Source: Legionella impletisoli (GTDB lineage: Bacteria > Pseudomonadota > Gammaproteobacteria > Legionellales > Legionellaceae). From it: a stretch of DNA of 64,000 nt. Of the stretch, positions 18,385 to 28,259 are shown in pieces (within the stretch, counting starts at the first letter, position 1; every line of letters begins with the position of its first letter). A program made the position numbers and the translations under genes. The stretch covers positions 62,001 to 126,000 of the forward strand of contig NZ_CAAAIA010000003.1 of the NCBI RefSeq assembly GCF_900639875.1. The letters are read 5' to 3'. The notes under the pieces are model-generated. The model had not been told where the DNA came from, made no database searches, and saw only the letters and a program-made list of their open reading frames with translations.

Positions 18385-19302
18385 TCACTTCGCTATATTG
18401 ATGGGCGCAATGACTGGCTGCCAGGCTTTACTTGTTACTTTTATTTTAGCCGAATTAACCAGCTTTTCCATTTTCTTAAACTGTTGAAGTGCATTCTCAT
18501 CTTTGGAAACCGCTGCGCGCCATTCATTACTGTTCGTATTTAAAGCAGGGAGCGCCGCAATACGAAGCACACGATCATCGATATGAATTTCAGATGCATC
18601 GCCTGTTACCCCGAGATCCGTGTGGGATACAAAAGGAGCGGAAATCATATTCATAGCTAACAATTTTCGATAAAGAATCATGCCGTTGAAGTCTTCTTTA
18701 ATGCGCGCAAGGCTTTCTTCAAGAATAATGTTGGCTTGCTCTACGCCATTTTTCCAGCCTTTTTCAACACATTCCATCCACACGGCTCGTTCTTCTTTCG
18801 TTTTGGGTAATAACGTTACGTTTGGGTAGTCGGGCTTTTTATAATCCATCCATAAGTATTGCCGCCAATTTGGGGGAGTGGTTATAAATCGTGCTTGTTT
18901 TGCGACTTTATACGTTCGATCAGATATACGTATAGTAGCAGGATCTGCCAAATTTAACGTGTTACGTCCTTCCAACAAGACGGGAGGCAGAATATTATGT
19001 GGAAGCACTAATGAATTAAAATCAAAAATTGCATCTAGGTTTCGAGCTTCTTTAACTAGTTCTTCATCAATAAATTTAGCGCGCCAAGCAAGTCCAGACT
19101 GAGCGCCAAGGCTTAAAGCCGTTTCTCGAATAGCCATTTCCCGGATTTTCCCGGTTGAAGTGTCCCCACGACTTGCCCCACCATTACCCATAGCTTGCAA
19201 GCCGGTTAAGGAGCCGGTATCCCCAATTCTTCCCGTATTAGAATGGCATGATACGAGCAAGGCGCTGAGTATGAGCGGAATGCTACGAATAAAGTTTGGC
19301 AT
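18385..19302 (-). CDS. dotC: Dot/Icm outer-membrane lipoprotein DotC
   Basis: Lipoprotein of the Dot/Icm core complex; with DotD it targets DotH to the outer membrane. The start is placed at 19302, giving 305 aa against 303 in L. pneumophila. A longer in-frame extension to 19371 would bury the signal peptide and run deep into dotD. The resulting N-terminus has a signal peptide with lipobox LLVSC (C19). The gene overlaps dotD by 20 bases. Confidence 0.95.
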   Translation of the reverse strand: MPNFIRSIPLILSALLVSCHSNTGRIGDTGSLTGLQAMGNGGASRGDTSTGKIREMAIRETALSLGAQSGLAWRAKFIDEELVKEARNLDAIFDFNSLVLPHNILPPVLLEGRNTLNLADPATIRISDRTYKVAKQARFITTPPNWRQYLWMDYKKPDYPNVTLLPKTKEERAVWMECVEKGWKNGVEQANIILEESLARIKEDFNGMILYRKLLAMNMISAPFVSHTDLGVTGDASEIHIDDRVLRIAALPALNTNSNEWRAAVSKDENALQQFKKMEKLVNSAKIKVTSKAWQPVIAPINIAK

Positions 19303-19771
19303 AGCGTAATTCAACGACCTGACTGTTAGGGTAAACATGGATGTAGGCTTTTTCTCCGGCCTGATAATCAATATCCCGAAGAATCTCAGCTAAACTCTCA
19401 TCCTTAACATTCATACTAATTAAAACTGGAATAGCAGGTTCTTTCCCTAGTACCCGTAAACGATAATGGGCTGCTTTAGCTATTCTCTCGGTTAATTCAC
19501 CAATAGGACCTGCCCAATCAACTGATGCGCGGGCTTGTAAATTATAAGCATTCGGAATGGTCAAGGCATTATCCTTGGCTGGAGGACGTATGACTTTCTC
19601 AACTCTTGCCATCTCAAGCATGGACCGACTGACCGAATTAGCGGCTTCAGCGAGTTTAATCGTTGCATCATCGCTCGGTTCATTAAAGGGGGGTTTTTTT
19701 AACATAACGCGACTATGGCAGCTAGCAAGCAGCAATGTTGTCAAAAAAATGATGACAATCCGATAGTTCAT
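19283..19771 (-). CDS. dotD: Dot/Icm outer-membrane lipoprotein DotD
   Basis: Lipoprotein of the core complex with an N0-like periplasmic domain. The 162-aa length is almost identical to L. pneumophila DotD (163 aa). Signal peptide with lipobox LLASC (C18), then a linker and a compact C-terminal domain (about 65-155) of the secretin N0 type (PAIPVLISMNVKDESLAEIL). First gene of dotDCB. Confidence 0.95.
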   Translation of the reverse strand: MNYRIVIIFLTTLLLASCHSRVMLKKPPFNEPSDDATIKLAEAANSVSRSMLEMARVEKVIRPPAKDNALTIPNAYNLQARASVDWAGPIGELTERIAKAAHYRLRVLGKEPAIPVLISMNVKDESLAEILRDIDYQAGEKAYIHVYPNSQVVELRYAKLYS

Positions 19772-19856
19772 CTTAAATATTTTTTAAAATTAGATTAGTA
19801 ATGATTGAAACAGGAGCCTGACCCCTTGTCAAGCATTACCTATAGCTTGAGTCCAT

Positions 19857-19925
19857 GCATGAAAAAAATACCGTCGTCATTGCGAACGAAGTGAAGCAAT
19901 CCAGTACAGGATTTAAACGGATCAT
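19857..19925. repeat. Partial copy of the 4005-4165 MITE-like element
   Basis: 19857-19914 is identical over 58 bases to 4014-4071, and similarity continues with mismatches to about 19925. The outer 9 bases of the left terminal repeat and the entire right half are missing, so this is a broken copy. It lies in the 219-base gap upstream of dotD and downstream of rsmD. A further hairpin (ATCCCGTA / TACGGGAT, about 19947-19982) follows it towards rsmD. Confidence 0.8.
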
Positions 19926-19990
19926 CAAACTGGCTTATTTTGAATGGATCCCGTACAAAAAGCTTCGCTTCTTTACGGGATAACGTTCGT

Positions 19991-20533
19991 TTAGCGTCGC
20001 TGATAAAGTCCGTAGAAAACTTGGCCGTTTCGCTTTAATTTGAGTTTCTCCCAGTAAATCGGATCCAGTGCTAATTCTTTAGGGGATTCAATATACAAAT
20101 AGCCTGAACAAACAAGCACATTGTTCTCTTCAATGGCTTGAATCAGGGGTAGATAATTTTGAGCAAACGGTGGGTCAAGAAAAATAACATCAAATTGTTC
20201 CTTTGTTTCTTTGAGATATCGATAAGCATCGCCTTTAAGGATAGATATTGCTGGAGCAGCAAATGCTTGAGCTTCCTTTAAAAGATGATGATAGGCTTTA
20301 CTGGATTCCTCAATCATGACCACTTTTGAAGCACCACGAGAGTATGCTTCAAACCCTAGTGCACCACTCCCTGCAAAAGCATCAAGACATTTAGAGTCGC
20401 GTATGATAGACATAAGCCAATTAAATAGTGTTTCTCTTACGCGATCGGGGGTGGGGCGTAACCCATTAATGGCTGGGAAATGAATTTTTTTCCCACGATG
20501 CCGTCCGCCAATAATCCGAATGACTTGCTTCAC
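19991..20533 (-). CDS. rsmD: 16S rRNA (guanine966-N2)-methyltransferase RsmD
   Basis: Methylates G966 of 16S rRNA on the assembled small subunit. The 180-aa protein begins with the family signature (IIGGRHRGKKIHFP, LRPTPDRVRETLFNWL), has a SAM-binding LDAFAGSGALGFEAYSRGA and the catalytic DPPF motif near residue 122. It overlaps the upstream M16 gene by 4 bases. Confidence 0.95.
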   Translation of the reverse strand: MKQVIRIIGGRHRGKKIHFPAINGLRPTPDRVRETLFNWLMSIIRDSKCLDAFAGSGALGFEAYSRGASKVVMIEESSKAYHHLLKEAQAFAAPAISILKGDAYRYLKETKEQFDVIFLDPPFAQNYLPLIQAIEENNVLVCSGYLYIESPKELALDPIYWEKLKLKRNGQVFYGLYQRR

Positions 20534-21834
20534 GGCTTGCCCACAGTGACTTGTAATAATTTACTGGGTGTAAGTGTGGTTTTAAACGCGGTTTTAATTT
20601 CAGATTGTGTAACAGCGTTAATTTTATCGAGATAGGTCTCTAAGTAATCATTTGGTAAATCATAAAAAGCGATTTTTAAAAGCACATCAGCGATACTGCT
20701 ATTACTCGCAATAGCCAGTGGAAAACTACCAATTAAATATTGTTTGGCTTCAGCTAATTCTTTGACTGTGGGGCCTTGTTGCATGAATTTGGTGAGGACT
20801 TTTCGGGTAATATCAAGGGCTGTATCTGCTTGATTGGTTTTGGTCGCCAAGCTTATCAAAAAAGGGCCCACACCGCTTAACGGTAAAAATTCGCTATGAA
20901 TACCATAAGTTAGACCACGCTTTTCTCTCACTTCTAGAGCTAACTGGGATACCAAGCTTCCACCGCCTAAAATATAATTTCCGACGATTAAAGGAAAATA
21001 ATATTTATTTTGATGAGTTATACCAAGCTCACCTAGTCGGATTACCGTTTGTGAAGACGGGAAGGGAACTTCAACGTTCATGTCTTCAGCTAATGGTAAG
21101 GCTCTTAAAATGTCAGGAGCACGAATCCCTGTTTTGAGACCTTGAGTAATTTTCTCAGCGATATCTTTGGCTTGATTTGGCTCAATGGCTCCAACCAGTA
21201 TAACCGTTGTGTTTTTCCCCACAAAAAAACTTTTATAAAAATGACGAACCTCATCTAGGGTTAACTGTTGAACGGTTTCACTCGTGCCAAGGATAGGATG
21301 AGCATAGGGATGATCTTGATAAAGCACCCTAAAAAAAGCCTGATTAGCGACTTCATTGGGAGACTCCAATGCTTGATCAATGGCCATGAGCTGCTGACTC
21401 TTTTCACGTTCAAATGCACCTGGCAAGAAATCAGGTTTGGAAATGATTTTGGCAAAAATATCGGTAGCGCCATTTAAAGCTAACGGTTCAGTCAGTGTTT
21501 TAAGATCAAGTACCACCATATCGCGAGTGCTCTCTGCCTGGTACTGTGCCCCAGTATCCGCCAGTAGCTCAGCGACCGTGCTTGCATCTTTGCCATCATT
21601 GCCTTGGTTTAATAAGTCAGTTGTTAGCGCACTTAAGCCAAATTTATCTCCATCGTGGGCTGAACCTGCTGCAAAAGCAACTTTAACATTGAGCATGGGT
21701 ACTTCCATCGCTTGATAAAATACCACCTTTGCGCCATTGCTTGTGTTCCAATGGCTTGGTTTTAAAGAGCTAGCAGCCATGCTGCTAGAAACGGTTAAGA
21801 ATAAGCTGCAAAATGCAATTAATCGTCTCATCAT
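20530..21834 (-). CDS. M16-family peptidase-like protein without the zinc motif
   Basis: 434-aa secreted protein (signal peptide about 1-20) with the M16 (insulinase/pitrilysin) fold. The position that should carry HxxEH reads FGLSALTTDLL, so the zinc and catalytic residues are missing. It retains the C-terminal half features of the family (REKRGLTYGI, GSFP). It probably pairs with the active M16 protein encoded just upstream, as in two-subunit M16 enzymes. Substrate unknown. Confidence 0.88.
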   Translation of the reverse strand: MMRRLIAFCSLFLTVSSSMAASSLKPSHWNTSNGAKVVFYQAMEVPMLNVKVAFAAGSAHDGDKFGLSALTTDLLNQGNDGKDASTVAELLADTGAQYQAESTRDMVVLDLKTLTEPLALNGATDIFAKIISKPDFLPGAFEREKSQQLMAIDQALESPNEVANQAFFRVLYQDHPYAHPILGTSETVQQLTLDEVRHFYKSFFVGKNTTVILVGAIEPNQAKDIAEKITQGLKTGIRAPDILRALPLAEDMNVEVPFPSSQTVIRLGELGITHQNKYYFPLIVGNYILGGGSLVSQLALEVREKRGLTYGIHSEFLPLSGVGPFLISLATKTNQADTALDITRKVLTKFMQQGPTVKELAEAKQYLIGSFPLAIASNSSIADVLLKIAFYDLPNDYLETYLDKINAVTQSEIKTAFKTTLTPSKLLQVTVGKP

Positions 21835-21884
21835 TATCCCTATTGTGTTTGACTGGTTAAGCCTTTGCGTAACCTTAGCGAAAG

Positions 21885-23234
21885 TTAATTTAATTTTTTC
21901 GTTTGCTGAGATTGAGGCGCCATCGAATTCTCAGGGATTAATTTTGCCTCGGTCAGGTTATTTTCCAGGAAATATTTTTGTGAAACCGCTTGAATTTGCT
22001 CGGGGGTGACACGATTGATTCGCTCGATATAAAGCTCCGCGGTTTTCCAGCCAAGACCAATGGTTTCAAGGAGGCCAATTTCCATGGCTTGACCAAATAT
22101 AGAATCGCGTTCAAACACTTTTTGGGCGATGATTTGTGTTTTTATTCGTTGCAATTCTTTCTCTGGCACTTTTTTCTGTTTAAGTTGTTTGATTTCCTCT
22201 AACATGCCTGCTTTTAAGTCATCTAAGCTATGACCTTGGCTTGGGGTGCCATATAAAACAAACTGAGTTTCATAGCGTGAATAGATGCTGTAAATCACAT
22301 CGGTAACACTAGCTAAGTGTTTGCCTCGGACTAATTGCCGGCTAAAGCGTCCGCTGTCTCCTGCATCTAAAATACCCGCGATAACTTCAAGTGCATAAGG
22401 TTCATAGGAATCATCGCCGATAGATTTTACGGTTGGAACGGTGTATCCAAGCATGAGCATAGGAACTTGAGCGGGGGCGTTTACGATGATTTCTTTTTTG
22501 CCTAGTGTTGGTGGCTCAATTTGAGCTTTACGCTTGGGTAAGACTTTGGGTGTTAAGTGGCCAAAATATTGCTTCGCCAATTCATAAACTTGATTTGGCT
22601 TGACATCACCAACCACAATCAAGGTTGCGTTATTAGGTGCATAATATTTAGCATACCAATCACGAGCGTCTTCAATGGTCATTTGCTCGAGATCACTCAT
22701 CCAGCCAATAACTGGGTGATGATAGGGAGAAGCGAGATGAGCTGCAGCTAAAAATCGCTCATAAGTTAATGCTTGAGGATTATCATCGGTTCTTAGACGA
22801 CGCTCTTCTTGAATCACTTTGATTTCTTTATCAAATTCTTCTTTATCAAGCAATAGATTTTGCATGCGGTCGGCTTCCAACTCAAAGCTCGTTGCAAGAT
22901 GCGGTGCGGCTATTTTTTCAAAATAAGCGGTATAGTCCGTATTCGTAAAGGCATTTTCTTGCCCTCCCAGCGAAGAGATGGTTTTAGAAAAAACACCAAG
23001 AGGATATTTCTTTGTTCCTTTAAACATTAAATGTTCAAGTGCATGAGAGATACCAGTAATGCCACCCTTTTCGTCAGCTGATCCAACATCATACCAAATC
23101 ATTGAGACGACAACAGGTGCACGATGGTCTTCTTTTACCACCACTTTTAAACCATTGTCCAGAGTAAAATCTTGTGTTTTACTGTGGGTTAGGGGGGTTA
23201 GTAGCGTTAATAGAACCATTAACACAACTCGCAT
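21885..23234 (-). CDS. M16-family zinc peptidase, catalytic subunit
   Basis: 449-aa secreted zinc peptidase with the intact inverted motif HALEH (GISHALEHLMFKGT) and a downstream glutamate region (ELEADRM). The signal peptide supports the start at 23234, rather than 39 bases further upstream. It is followed after about 50 bases by the inactive paralogue, suggesting a heterodimeric processing protease. Divergent from ftsY. Confidence 0.9.
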   Translation of the reverse strand: MRVVLMVLLTLLTPLTHSKTQDFTLDNGLKVVVKEDHRAPVVVSMIWYDVGSADEKGGITGISHALEHLMFKGTKKYPLGVFSKTISSLGGQENAFTNTDYTAYFEKIAAPHLATSFELEADRMQNLLLDKEEFDKEIKVIQEERRLRTDDNPQALTYERFLAAAHLASPYHHPVIGWMSDLEQMTIEDARDWYAKYYAPNNATLIVVGDVKPNQVYELAKQYFGHLTPKVLPKRKAQIEPPTLGKKEIIVNAPAQVPMLMLGYTVPTVKSIGDDSYEPYALEVIAGILDAGDSGRFSRQLVRGKHLASVTDVIYSIYSRYETQFVLYGTPSQGHSLDDLKAGMLEEIKQLKQKKVPEKELQRIKTQIIAQKVFERDSIFGQAMEIGLLETIGLGWKTAELYIERINRVTPEQIQAVSQKYFLENNLTEAKLIPENSMAPQSQQTKKLN

Positions 23235-23293
23235 GATACACCTCAACTTAAAAAAAGTGATAGAATTCCACATTTCACCTAATTTGTATACCT

Positions 23294-24364
23294 ATGATTA
23301 AATGGTTTAAGCGAAATCAAGACGAAAAAGATACGACAGCACCAGCGGCTTCGTCGGCAAAGTCCGAGGATCAACGTGCTTCATCTCCTCCTATTATAGC
23401 AGAGGAAGTTACACCAACGCAGCCACCGGAAAAGAAAGGAATTTTGGGTCGCTTCAAAGCGGGGCTCACAAAAACTAGACACCATCTTGGGGACGGGATA
23501 GGCCGCCTATTATTAGGTAAAAAGGAAATTGACGCGGATTTGTTGGACGACTTGGAAACCATGTTGTTAACCGCAGATGTGGGAATAGAAACCAGTCAGG
23601 CTATTATTGAAAAACTAAGCGATGGGCTTGCTAGAAAGCAACTAGCCGATGGGGATGCAGTATTTGCCGCTCTAAAAGTTCATTTACAAGCGGTTCTTAT
23701 GCGTTCAACCGAACCGTTGACGCCAAAGACTGAGGGTGAGGGGCCTTTTGTTATTCTTATGGTTGGCGTGAATGGTGCGGGCAAAACCACGACTATTGGT
23801 AAATTGGCAAAGCAATTTCAACAGCAGGGAAAAAAAGTGATGTTGGCTGCAGGCGATACGTTTCGAGCCGCAGCGATTGAGCAATTACAAACTTGGGGTG
23901 AACGCAATAAAATTCCAGTAATTGCACAGCACTCGGGTGCGGATAGCGCCTCTGTGGTTTTTGATGCTTTGCAGGCGGCCAAAGCGAGAAACGTTGATGT
24001 ATTAATCGCTGATACTGCGGGTCGATTGCATACTCAACATAATCTGATGGATGAGCTTAAAAAAATTAAGCGGGTCCTAAGTAAGCTTGACCCTCAAGCC
24101 CCCCATGAGACGATGTTGGTTCTAGATGCGACCATTGGACAAAATGCGCTAAATCAGGCGCGTCAATTTAATGAAGCAGTAGGGATAACTGGCATTACCA
24201 TGACTAAATTAGATGGTACTGCAAAAGGGGGAATTTTATTTGCTATTGCTAATGAATTAGATATACCATTTCGTTATATAGGGATTGGCGAAGGAATTGA
24301 TGATTTGCGTCCTTTTGATGCGGCGTATTTTGTCGATGCAATTTTCAATGATGATCGAATTTAA
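23294..24364 (+). CDS. ftsY: Signal recognition particle receptor FtsY
   Basis: GTPase that docks SRP-ribosome complexes at the inner membrane. A charged, variable A domain (about 1-60) precedes the NG domain: P-loop GVNGAGKTTTIGKLA, AAGDTFRAAAIEQL, DTAGRLH and TKLDGTAKGG. 356 aa is a usual length. It overlaps ftsE, giving the classical ftsYEX cluster. Confidence 0.97.
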   Translation: MIKWFKRNQDEKDTTAPAASSAKSEDQRASSPPIIAEEVTPTQPPEKKGILGRFKAGLTKTRHHLGDGIGRLLLGKKEIDADLLDDLETMLLTADVGIETSQAIIEKLSDGLARKQLADGDAVFAALKVHLQAVLMRSTEPLTPKTEGEGPFVILMVGVNGAGKTTTIGKLAKQFQQQGKKVMLAAGDTFRAAAIEQLQTWGERNKIPVIAQHSGADSASVVFDALQAAKARNVDVLIADTAGRLHTQHNLMDELKKIKRVLSKLDPQAPHETMLVLDATIGQNALNQARQFNEAVGITGITMTKLDGTAKGGILFAIANELDIPFRYIGIGEGIDDLRPFDAAYFVDAIFNDDRI

Positions 24365-25001
24365 TCAGGTCTGTAAACGATACCCCGGTGGGTTTGAAGC
24401 CCTAAGTGAAGTAAACTTTTCTCTAGAAAAAGGTGAGATGGCTTTTCTTACCGGTCATTCAGGAGCGGGGAAGAGTACGTTGCTCAAACTCATTGCCATG
24501 CTTGAAAAGCCGACTTCAGGTCAAATTATCATTCATGGCACAAGGCTTAATCAACTCAAAAAGCGCGACATCGCAGGTTTTCGTAGCACCTTAGGAATTA
24601 CCTTTCAATCTCCTTATCTTTTAAATGACCGCAGTGTGTTTGATAACGTAGCACTTCCCCTAAAAATACAAGGCATTCATCCCCAAAAATTAACAAAGCG
24701 TGTTCATGCTGCATTAGATATGGTTGGTTTACTGAGTAAGGCCAAATTGTTGCCCATTCATCTCTCTCAAGGCGAGCAACAGCGAGTTGGCATTGCACGT
24801 GCCGTGGTGCATAAGCCCCAACTGGTTTTGGCCGATGAGCCCACTGGAAACTTAGATCCAAGCTTATCGTCTGAAGTGATGAAAATTTTTGAAGATTTTA
24901 ATCAAGTTGGTGTAAGTGTATTAATTGCAACCCATGACTTGGCTTTAATTGCAGGGATGAGGCATCGCATTTTGATGTTAAGAGGTGGCCGCTTATGTTA
25001 A
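24351..25001 (+). CDS. ftsE: Cell division ATP-binding protein FtsE
   Basis: ABC ATPase of FtsEX, which activates septal peptidoglycan hydrolases. The 216-aa protein has Walker [10 protein letters not shown], signature [14 protein letters not shown] (usually LSGGEQ) and Walker [13 protein letters not shown]. The start is at 24351 or the ATG one codon earlier; both lie inside the ftsY 3' end. It overlaps ftsX by 7 bases. Confidence 0.95.
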   Translation: MIEFNQVCKRYPGGFEALSEVNFSLEKGEMAFLTGHSGAGKSTLLKLIAMLEKPTSGQIIIHGTRLNQLKKRDIAGFRSTLGITFQSPYLLNDRSVFDNVALPLKIQGIHPQKLTKRVHAALDMVGLLSKAKLLPIHLSQGEQQRVGIARAVVHKPQLVLADEPTGNLDPSLSSEVMKIFEDFNQVGVSVLIATHDLALIAGMRHRILMLRGGRLC

Positions 25002-25924
25002 ATCCATTGCGCACATATCTAGCACATCATGCACAAGCGGCAGTAAGCAGCTTGAATGCACTGTTGCAAAAACCATTAGCGACCTTCATGACCATTTTAG
25101 TTATTGCCATTACCTTAGCTTTACCAGTGCTACTTTGGGTATTTACCGTGAATCTTGAACAGCTCACGAGCCAATGGAAACAAACTGGTCATATTTCATT
25201 GTATCTGACTCCCTCCTTATCGAAAACAAAACAAGCAGCGACCCTTAGCCAGGTTCGTGCTATCAAGGGGGTCGGACAAGCTACACTTAAAACACCGGAA
25301 GATGGATTGGAGCAATTGCAGCAACAAGAAGGCATGAACGATATCATGAGTTACTTGTCTGAAAATCCGTTGCCGGCTGTGATTGAAGTTACACCGGCCA
25401 TTCATATTGATAAACCGTCTGAAATTGAAACGCTATATCATCAACTTAAGGAACTTTCAAACGTCGATCAGGCAAAACTTGATATGCAATGGGTAAACCG
25501 CCTCCATGCTATACTTGATTTCGCATCAAATGTAGTGCATGGGTTAATGGTTTTACTTGCCATGGCGGTCATTTTAATTATTGGTAATACCTTGCGCCTT
25601 GCCATTCAAAGTCGCCATGAAGAAATCCAAGTTTTAAAGCTAATTGGAGCAACGGATTCGTTTATCGTACGTCCGTTTTTATATTCTGGACTTTGGTATG
25701 GTTTAGCTGGGGCTGTTTTGGCTATTTTGCTCGTGAATATTTTTTTATTGAGTCTTGTCATAGAAGCCAATCATCTCGCGGCTGTTTATCAAATGCATTA
25801 TCCTTTAGCAGGATTAACTTTTGAGCAAATCTTGCTACTCCTGCTCGCAGCGACTATACTTGGCTGGCTGGGCGCAAGGCTGTCGGTTAAACGCCAGCTC
25901 GCATCTATTGAGCCCTATTATTGA
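24995..25924 (+). CDS. ftsX: Cell division protein FtsX
   Basis: Membrane partner of FtsE. The 309-aa protein has an N-terminal cytoplasmic segment, a first span (about 28-50), a large periplasmic loop (about 50-180) that binds the hydrolase activator, and three further spans at the C-terminal end. The order and overlap with ftsE support the call. Confidence 0.94.
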   Translation: MLNPLRTYLAHHAQAAVSSLNALLQKPLATFMTILVIAITLALPVLLWVFTVNLEQLTSQWKQTGHISLYLTPSLSKTKQAATLSQVRAIKGVGQATLKTPEDGLEQLQQQEGMNDIMSYLSENPLPAVIEVTPAIHIDKPSEIETLYHQLKELSNVDQAKLDMQWVNRLHAILDFASNVVHGLMVLLAMAVILIIGNTLRLAIQSRHEEIQVLKLIGATDSFIVRPFLYSGLWYGLAGAVLAILLVNIFLLSLVIEANHLAAVYQMHYPLAGLTFEQILLLLLAATILGWLGARLSVKRQLASIEPYY

Positions 25925-26048
25925 TGTGTATTATAATAAAACCAAAAACCCGCATCGTTGTTTCAACATATGGTCATTGCCTGCAATCAAGTGAGCAGTG
26001 ACGAGAAGTAAGTTTAATGAAAGTATGGCTTTATCTAGAGGAATGAAC

Positions 26049-26918
26049 ATGAGTCTTCAGTTGCAACTTTCAACCGCAAACTTTCCATTAGGTAGTCTTG
26101 ACGCTTATATCCATCGTGTTAATCAAATCCCTTTGCTAACGGCAGAGGAAGAAAGCGACTGCGCGCGGCGTTTTCATGATGAAGGTGACTTAGAAAGTGC
26201 ACGCCGTTTAGTACTTGCGCATTTACGCTATGTTGTTCGCGTCGCACGTGGGTATCTAGGCTATGGCTTACCCCTTGGCGATCTGATTCAGGAAGGAAAT
26301 GTGGGCTTGATGAAAGCCGTCAAGCGCTTTGATCCTTCTATGGGGGTTCGTTTGGTTTCGTTTGCCGTGCATTGGATCCGCGCTGAGATTCATGAGTTCG
26401 TCATTCAAAATTGGCGTATTGTTAAAGTGGCAACCACCAAGGCACAGCGCAAGTTATTTTTTAATATGCGCCAAATGAAAAAGCGCTTAGGTTGGATGAC
26501 TAGTGAGGAGGTCGACGCGGTGGCGAAAGACCTTGGCGTATCCCGTGAAGACGTTTTGGTGATGGAAGAGCGCCTAAATGCTATGGATGCCTCCTTTGAT
26601 GCTTCCGATTCGGATGAAGAGGACAGCAGCCATTACAAATCGATTCCTGCCCGTTTTTTACATGATGCGGGCAGCGATCCTGCTTATGTTCTTGAACAAG
26701 AAGACAGCAGTACTCAAAGCCATGAAAAACTTCACTTAGCCTTAGAGCGCTTAGATGAGCGTAGCCAAGATATTTTACAACAACGTTGGTTGTCTAATGA
26801 AAAAGCCGTCACACTCCATGCATTGGCTGACAAATACGGTGTTTCAGCTGAGCGAGTCAGGCAACTTGAAAAAAATGCAATGAAAAAATTGCGCGAATAT
26901 ATGGAAGAAGTAGCTTAA
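26049..26918 (+). CDS. rpoH: RNA polymerase heat-shock sigma factor RpoH (sigma-32)
   Basis: Directs transcription of heat-shock genes. 289 aa from the ATG at 26049, which has AGAGGA at 26036-26041 at a proper distance; upstream ATGs exist in frame but lie too close to that site or lack one. It shows sigma region 2 (LVLAHLRYVVRVARGYLGYGLPLGDLIQEGNVGLMKAVKRFD), the RpoH box QRKLFFNMR and a region 4.2 helix-turn-helix. It follows ftsX, as in many Gammaproteobacteria. Confidence 0.96.
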   Translation: MSLQLQLSTANFPLGSLDAYIHRVNQIPLLTAEEESDCARRFHDEGDLESARRLVLAHLRYVVRVARGYLGYGLPLGDLIQEGNVGLMKAVKRFDPSMGVRLVSFAVHWIRAEIHEFVIQNWRIVKVATTKAQRKLFFNMRQMKKRLGWMTSEEVDAVAKDLGVSREDVLVMEERLNAMDASFDASDSDEEDSSHYKSIPARFLHDAGSDPAYVLEQEDSSTQSHEKLHLALERLDERSQDILQQRWLSNEKAVTLHALADKYGVSAERVRQLEKNAMKKLREYMEEVA

Positions 26919-27007
26919 ATCAATGGTATCAAATGTCCTACATGACCAAGTCGGCTTGTCATGTAGGAGACAACTATTTAATTATGATCAAATTCCATCC
27001 TAGCGTT

Positions 27008-27985
27008 TTACTGTAATTTACCACGTAATTCTTCTCGAGTGTTCTCATCTACGAAAGCGGATTCAATGGCCATCGATGTGATCTGATTTATCTGTTCGTT
27101 ACTATAACCATACGCCTCTTGAACAATGCGATATTCTCGAGCTAGGTTTGTGGTGAAAAAAGGTGGATCATCTGAGTTAATGCTAATTTTTAATCCAGCC
27201 TCAAATAATTTAGGGAAAGGATGCTCACTAAGATTATTAAATAAACCTAATTTAATATTACTTGAAGGGCATAGTTCTAAAGCAATGCCGCGATCTTTAA
27301 CCATAGCCATAGTTTCTGGTGAGTTGATGACTTGTACACCATGGCCAATACGTTTAATCGGTAGTGTTTCCATGGCTTCAACCATCCCACTGGCGGGTGC
27401 AAACTCTCCAGCATGAACCGTGCATTGAAGTCCTGCTTCAGCAGCAATTTGATAGGCTTTGCTAAATTGCCCAGGTGGAAAATTAATTTCATCCCCACCT
27501 AACCCAAAGCCTGTAGCACAAGGAACAGAATGGCGAGCCGCATTCTCTGCTACGCGCACAGCAGACTCTGCTCCAAAATGCCGCACCGCTGTGATGATAA
27601 TTCGCCCAACGATATCAAATTCTGATTTTGAATCATCCACCGCTTTTTGAATCGCTTGTAGGTGTTCTATAGAAGGAATACCACTCGCTTTTTCAGCATG
27701 ATCGGGTGAATACATCATCTCAACATAAATAGCACCTTCTTCAGCACAAGAACGTAAATAATCGTAAGTGATGTCATAATAATCTTGTGGCACTTTAATT
27801 AAATCTGCCACCACATCATAGACTTGCAAAAAGTGGAGGAAATCACGAGATAAATAACTGGTTCCATCTTCTGAAATTAAGTCTTCAGGGAGAGGAAGCT
27901 TATTTCGTTTTGCTAGAGTTCGTGCAAGGTTTGGTGAGATGGTACCCTCTAGATGAACATGCAATTCTGCTTTTTTTAATGACAT
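27008..27985 (-). CDS. Adenosine/adenine deaminase family protein
   Basis: 325-aa amidohydrolase with the metal-binding HVHLEG at the N-terminus, VHAGE, IGHG and the C-terminal SDDPPFF. These match the adenosine/adenine deaminase family, which converts adenosine to inosine or adenine to hypoxanthine. The SDDP form (rather than TDDP) is seen in adenine-deaminase-type members, so the substrate is open. Monocistronic, convergent with rpoH. Confidence 0.85.
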   Translation of the reverse strand: MSLKKAELHVHLEGTISPNLARTLAKRNKLPLPEDLISEDGTSYLSRDFLHFLQVYDVVADLIKVPQDYYDITYDYLRSCAEEGAIYVEMMYSPDHAEKASGIPSIEHLQAIQKAVDDSKSEFDIVGRIIITAVRHFGAESAVRVAENAARHSVPCATGFGLGGDEINFPPGQFSKAYQIAAEAGLQCTVHAGEFAPASGMVEAMETLPIKRIGHGVQVINSPETMAMVKDRGIALELCPSSNIKLGLFNNLSEHPFPKLFEAGLKISINSDDPPFFTTNLAREYRIVQEAYGYSNEQINQITSMAIESAFVDENTREELRGKLQ

Positions 27986-28073
27986 TTTGCCCTCATTATT
28001 AAATCATGAATGGCAACTTTAATAAAAACCTTATAAAATTGCTACTAAGTTTAATTGGTTTGTTGGAAAGAAT

Positions 28074-28259
28074 ATGAGTGCACAAGATATTGATAAATCC
28101 TTTGTCAGCCCCATCGATAAATTTTTATATGAATACGATGCAAAGCATGAGAAAACTCAATCGCAGTTAAAAGAAATCAAAAAGCATCAACGCATTGCCA
28201 ATCTTCGCGATAATCCTGAAGCGGGTAAAAAGCAGGATGAAATCTGGAAGGATTTCTAG
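28074..28259 (+). CDS. Small highly charged hypothetical protein
   Basis: 61-aa protein, rich in Lys/Asp/Glu, predicted helical, with no signal peptide or Cys. It is divergent from the deaminase gene, with clear coding-like composition and a GGAAAG-type ribosome site before the ATG. It resembles small conserved proteins of Legionella and Coxiella of unknown role; I cannot assign a function. Confidence 0.6.
   Translation: MSAQDIDKSFVSPIDKFLYEYDAKHEKTQSQLKEIKKHQRIANLRDNPEAGKKQDEIWKDF

Noticed and set aside
19303-19371. Upstream extension of dotC
   Set aside because: In-frame starts exist to 19371 but would put the signal peptide and lipobox 24 residues inside the protein and increase the overlap with dotD.
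25925-26048. RNA thermometer in the rpoH leader
   Set aside because: A thermosensor would be plausible for rpoH by analogy, but I could not find a convincing stem covering the ribosome site by eye.
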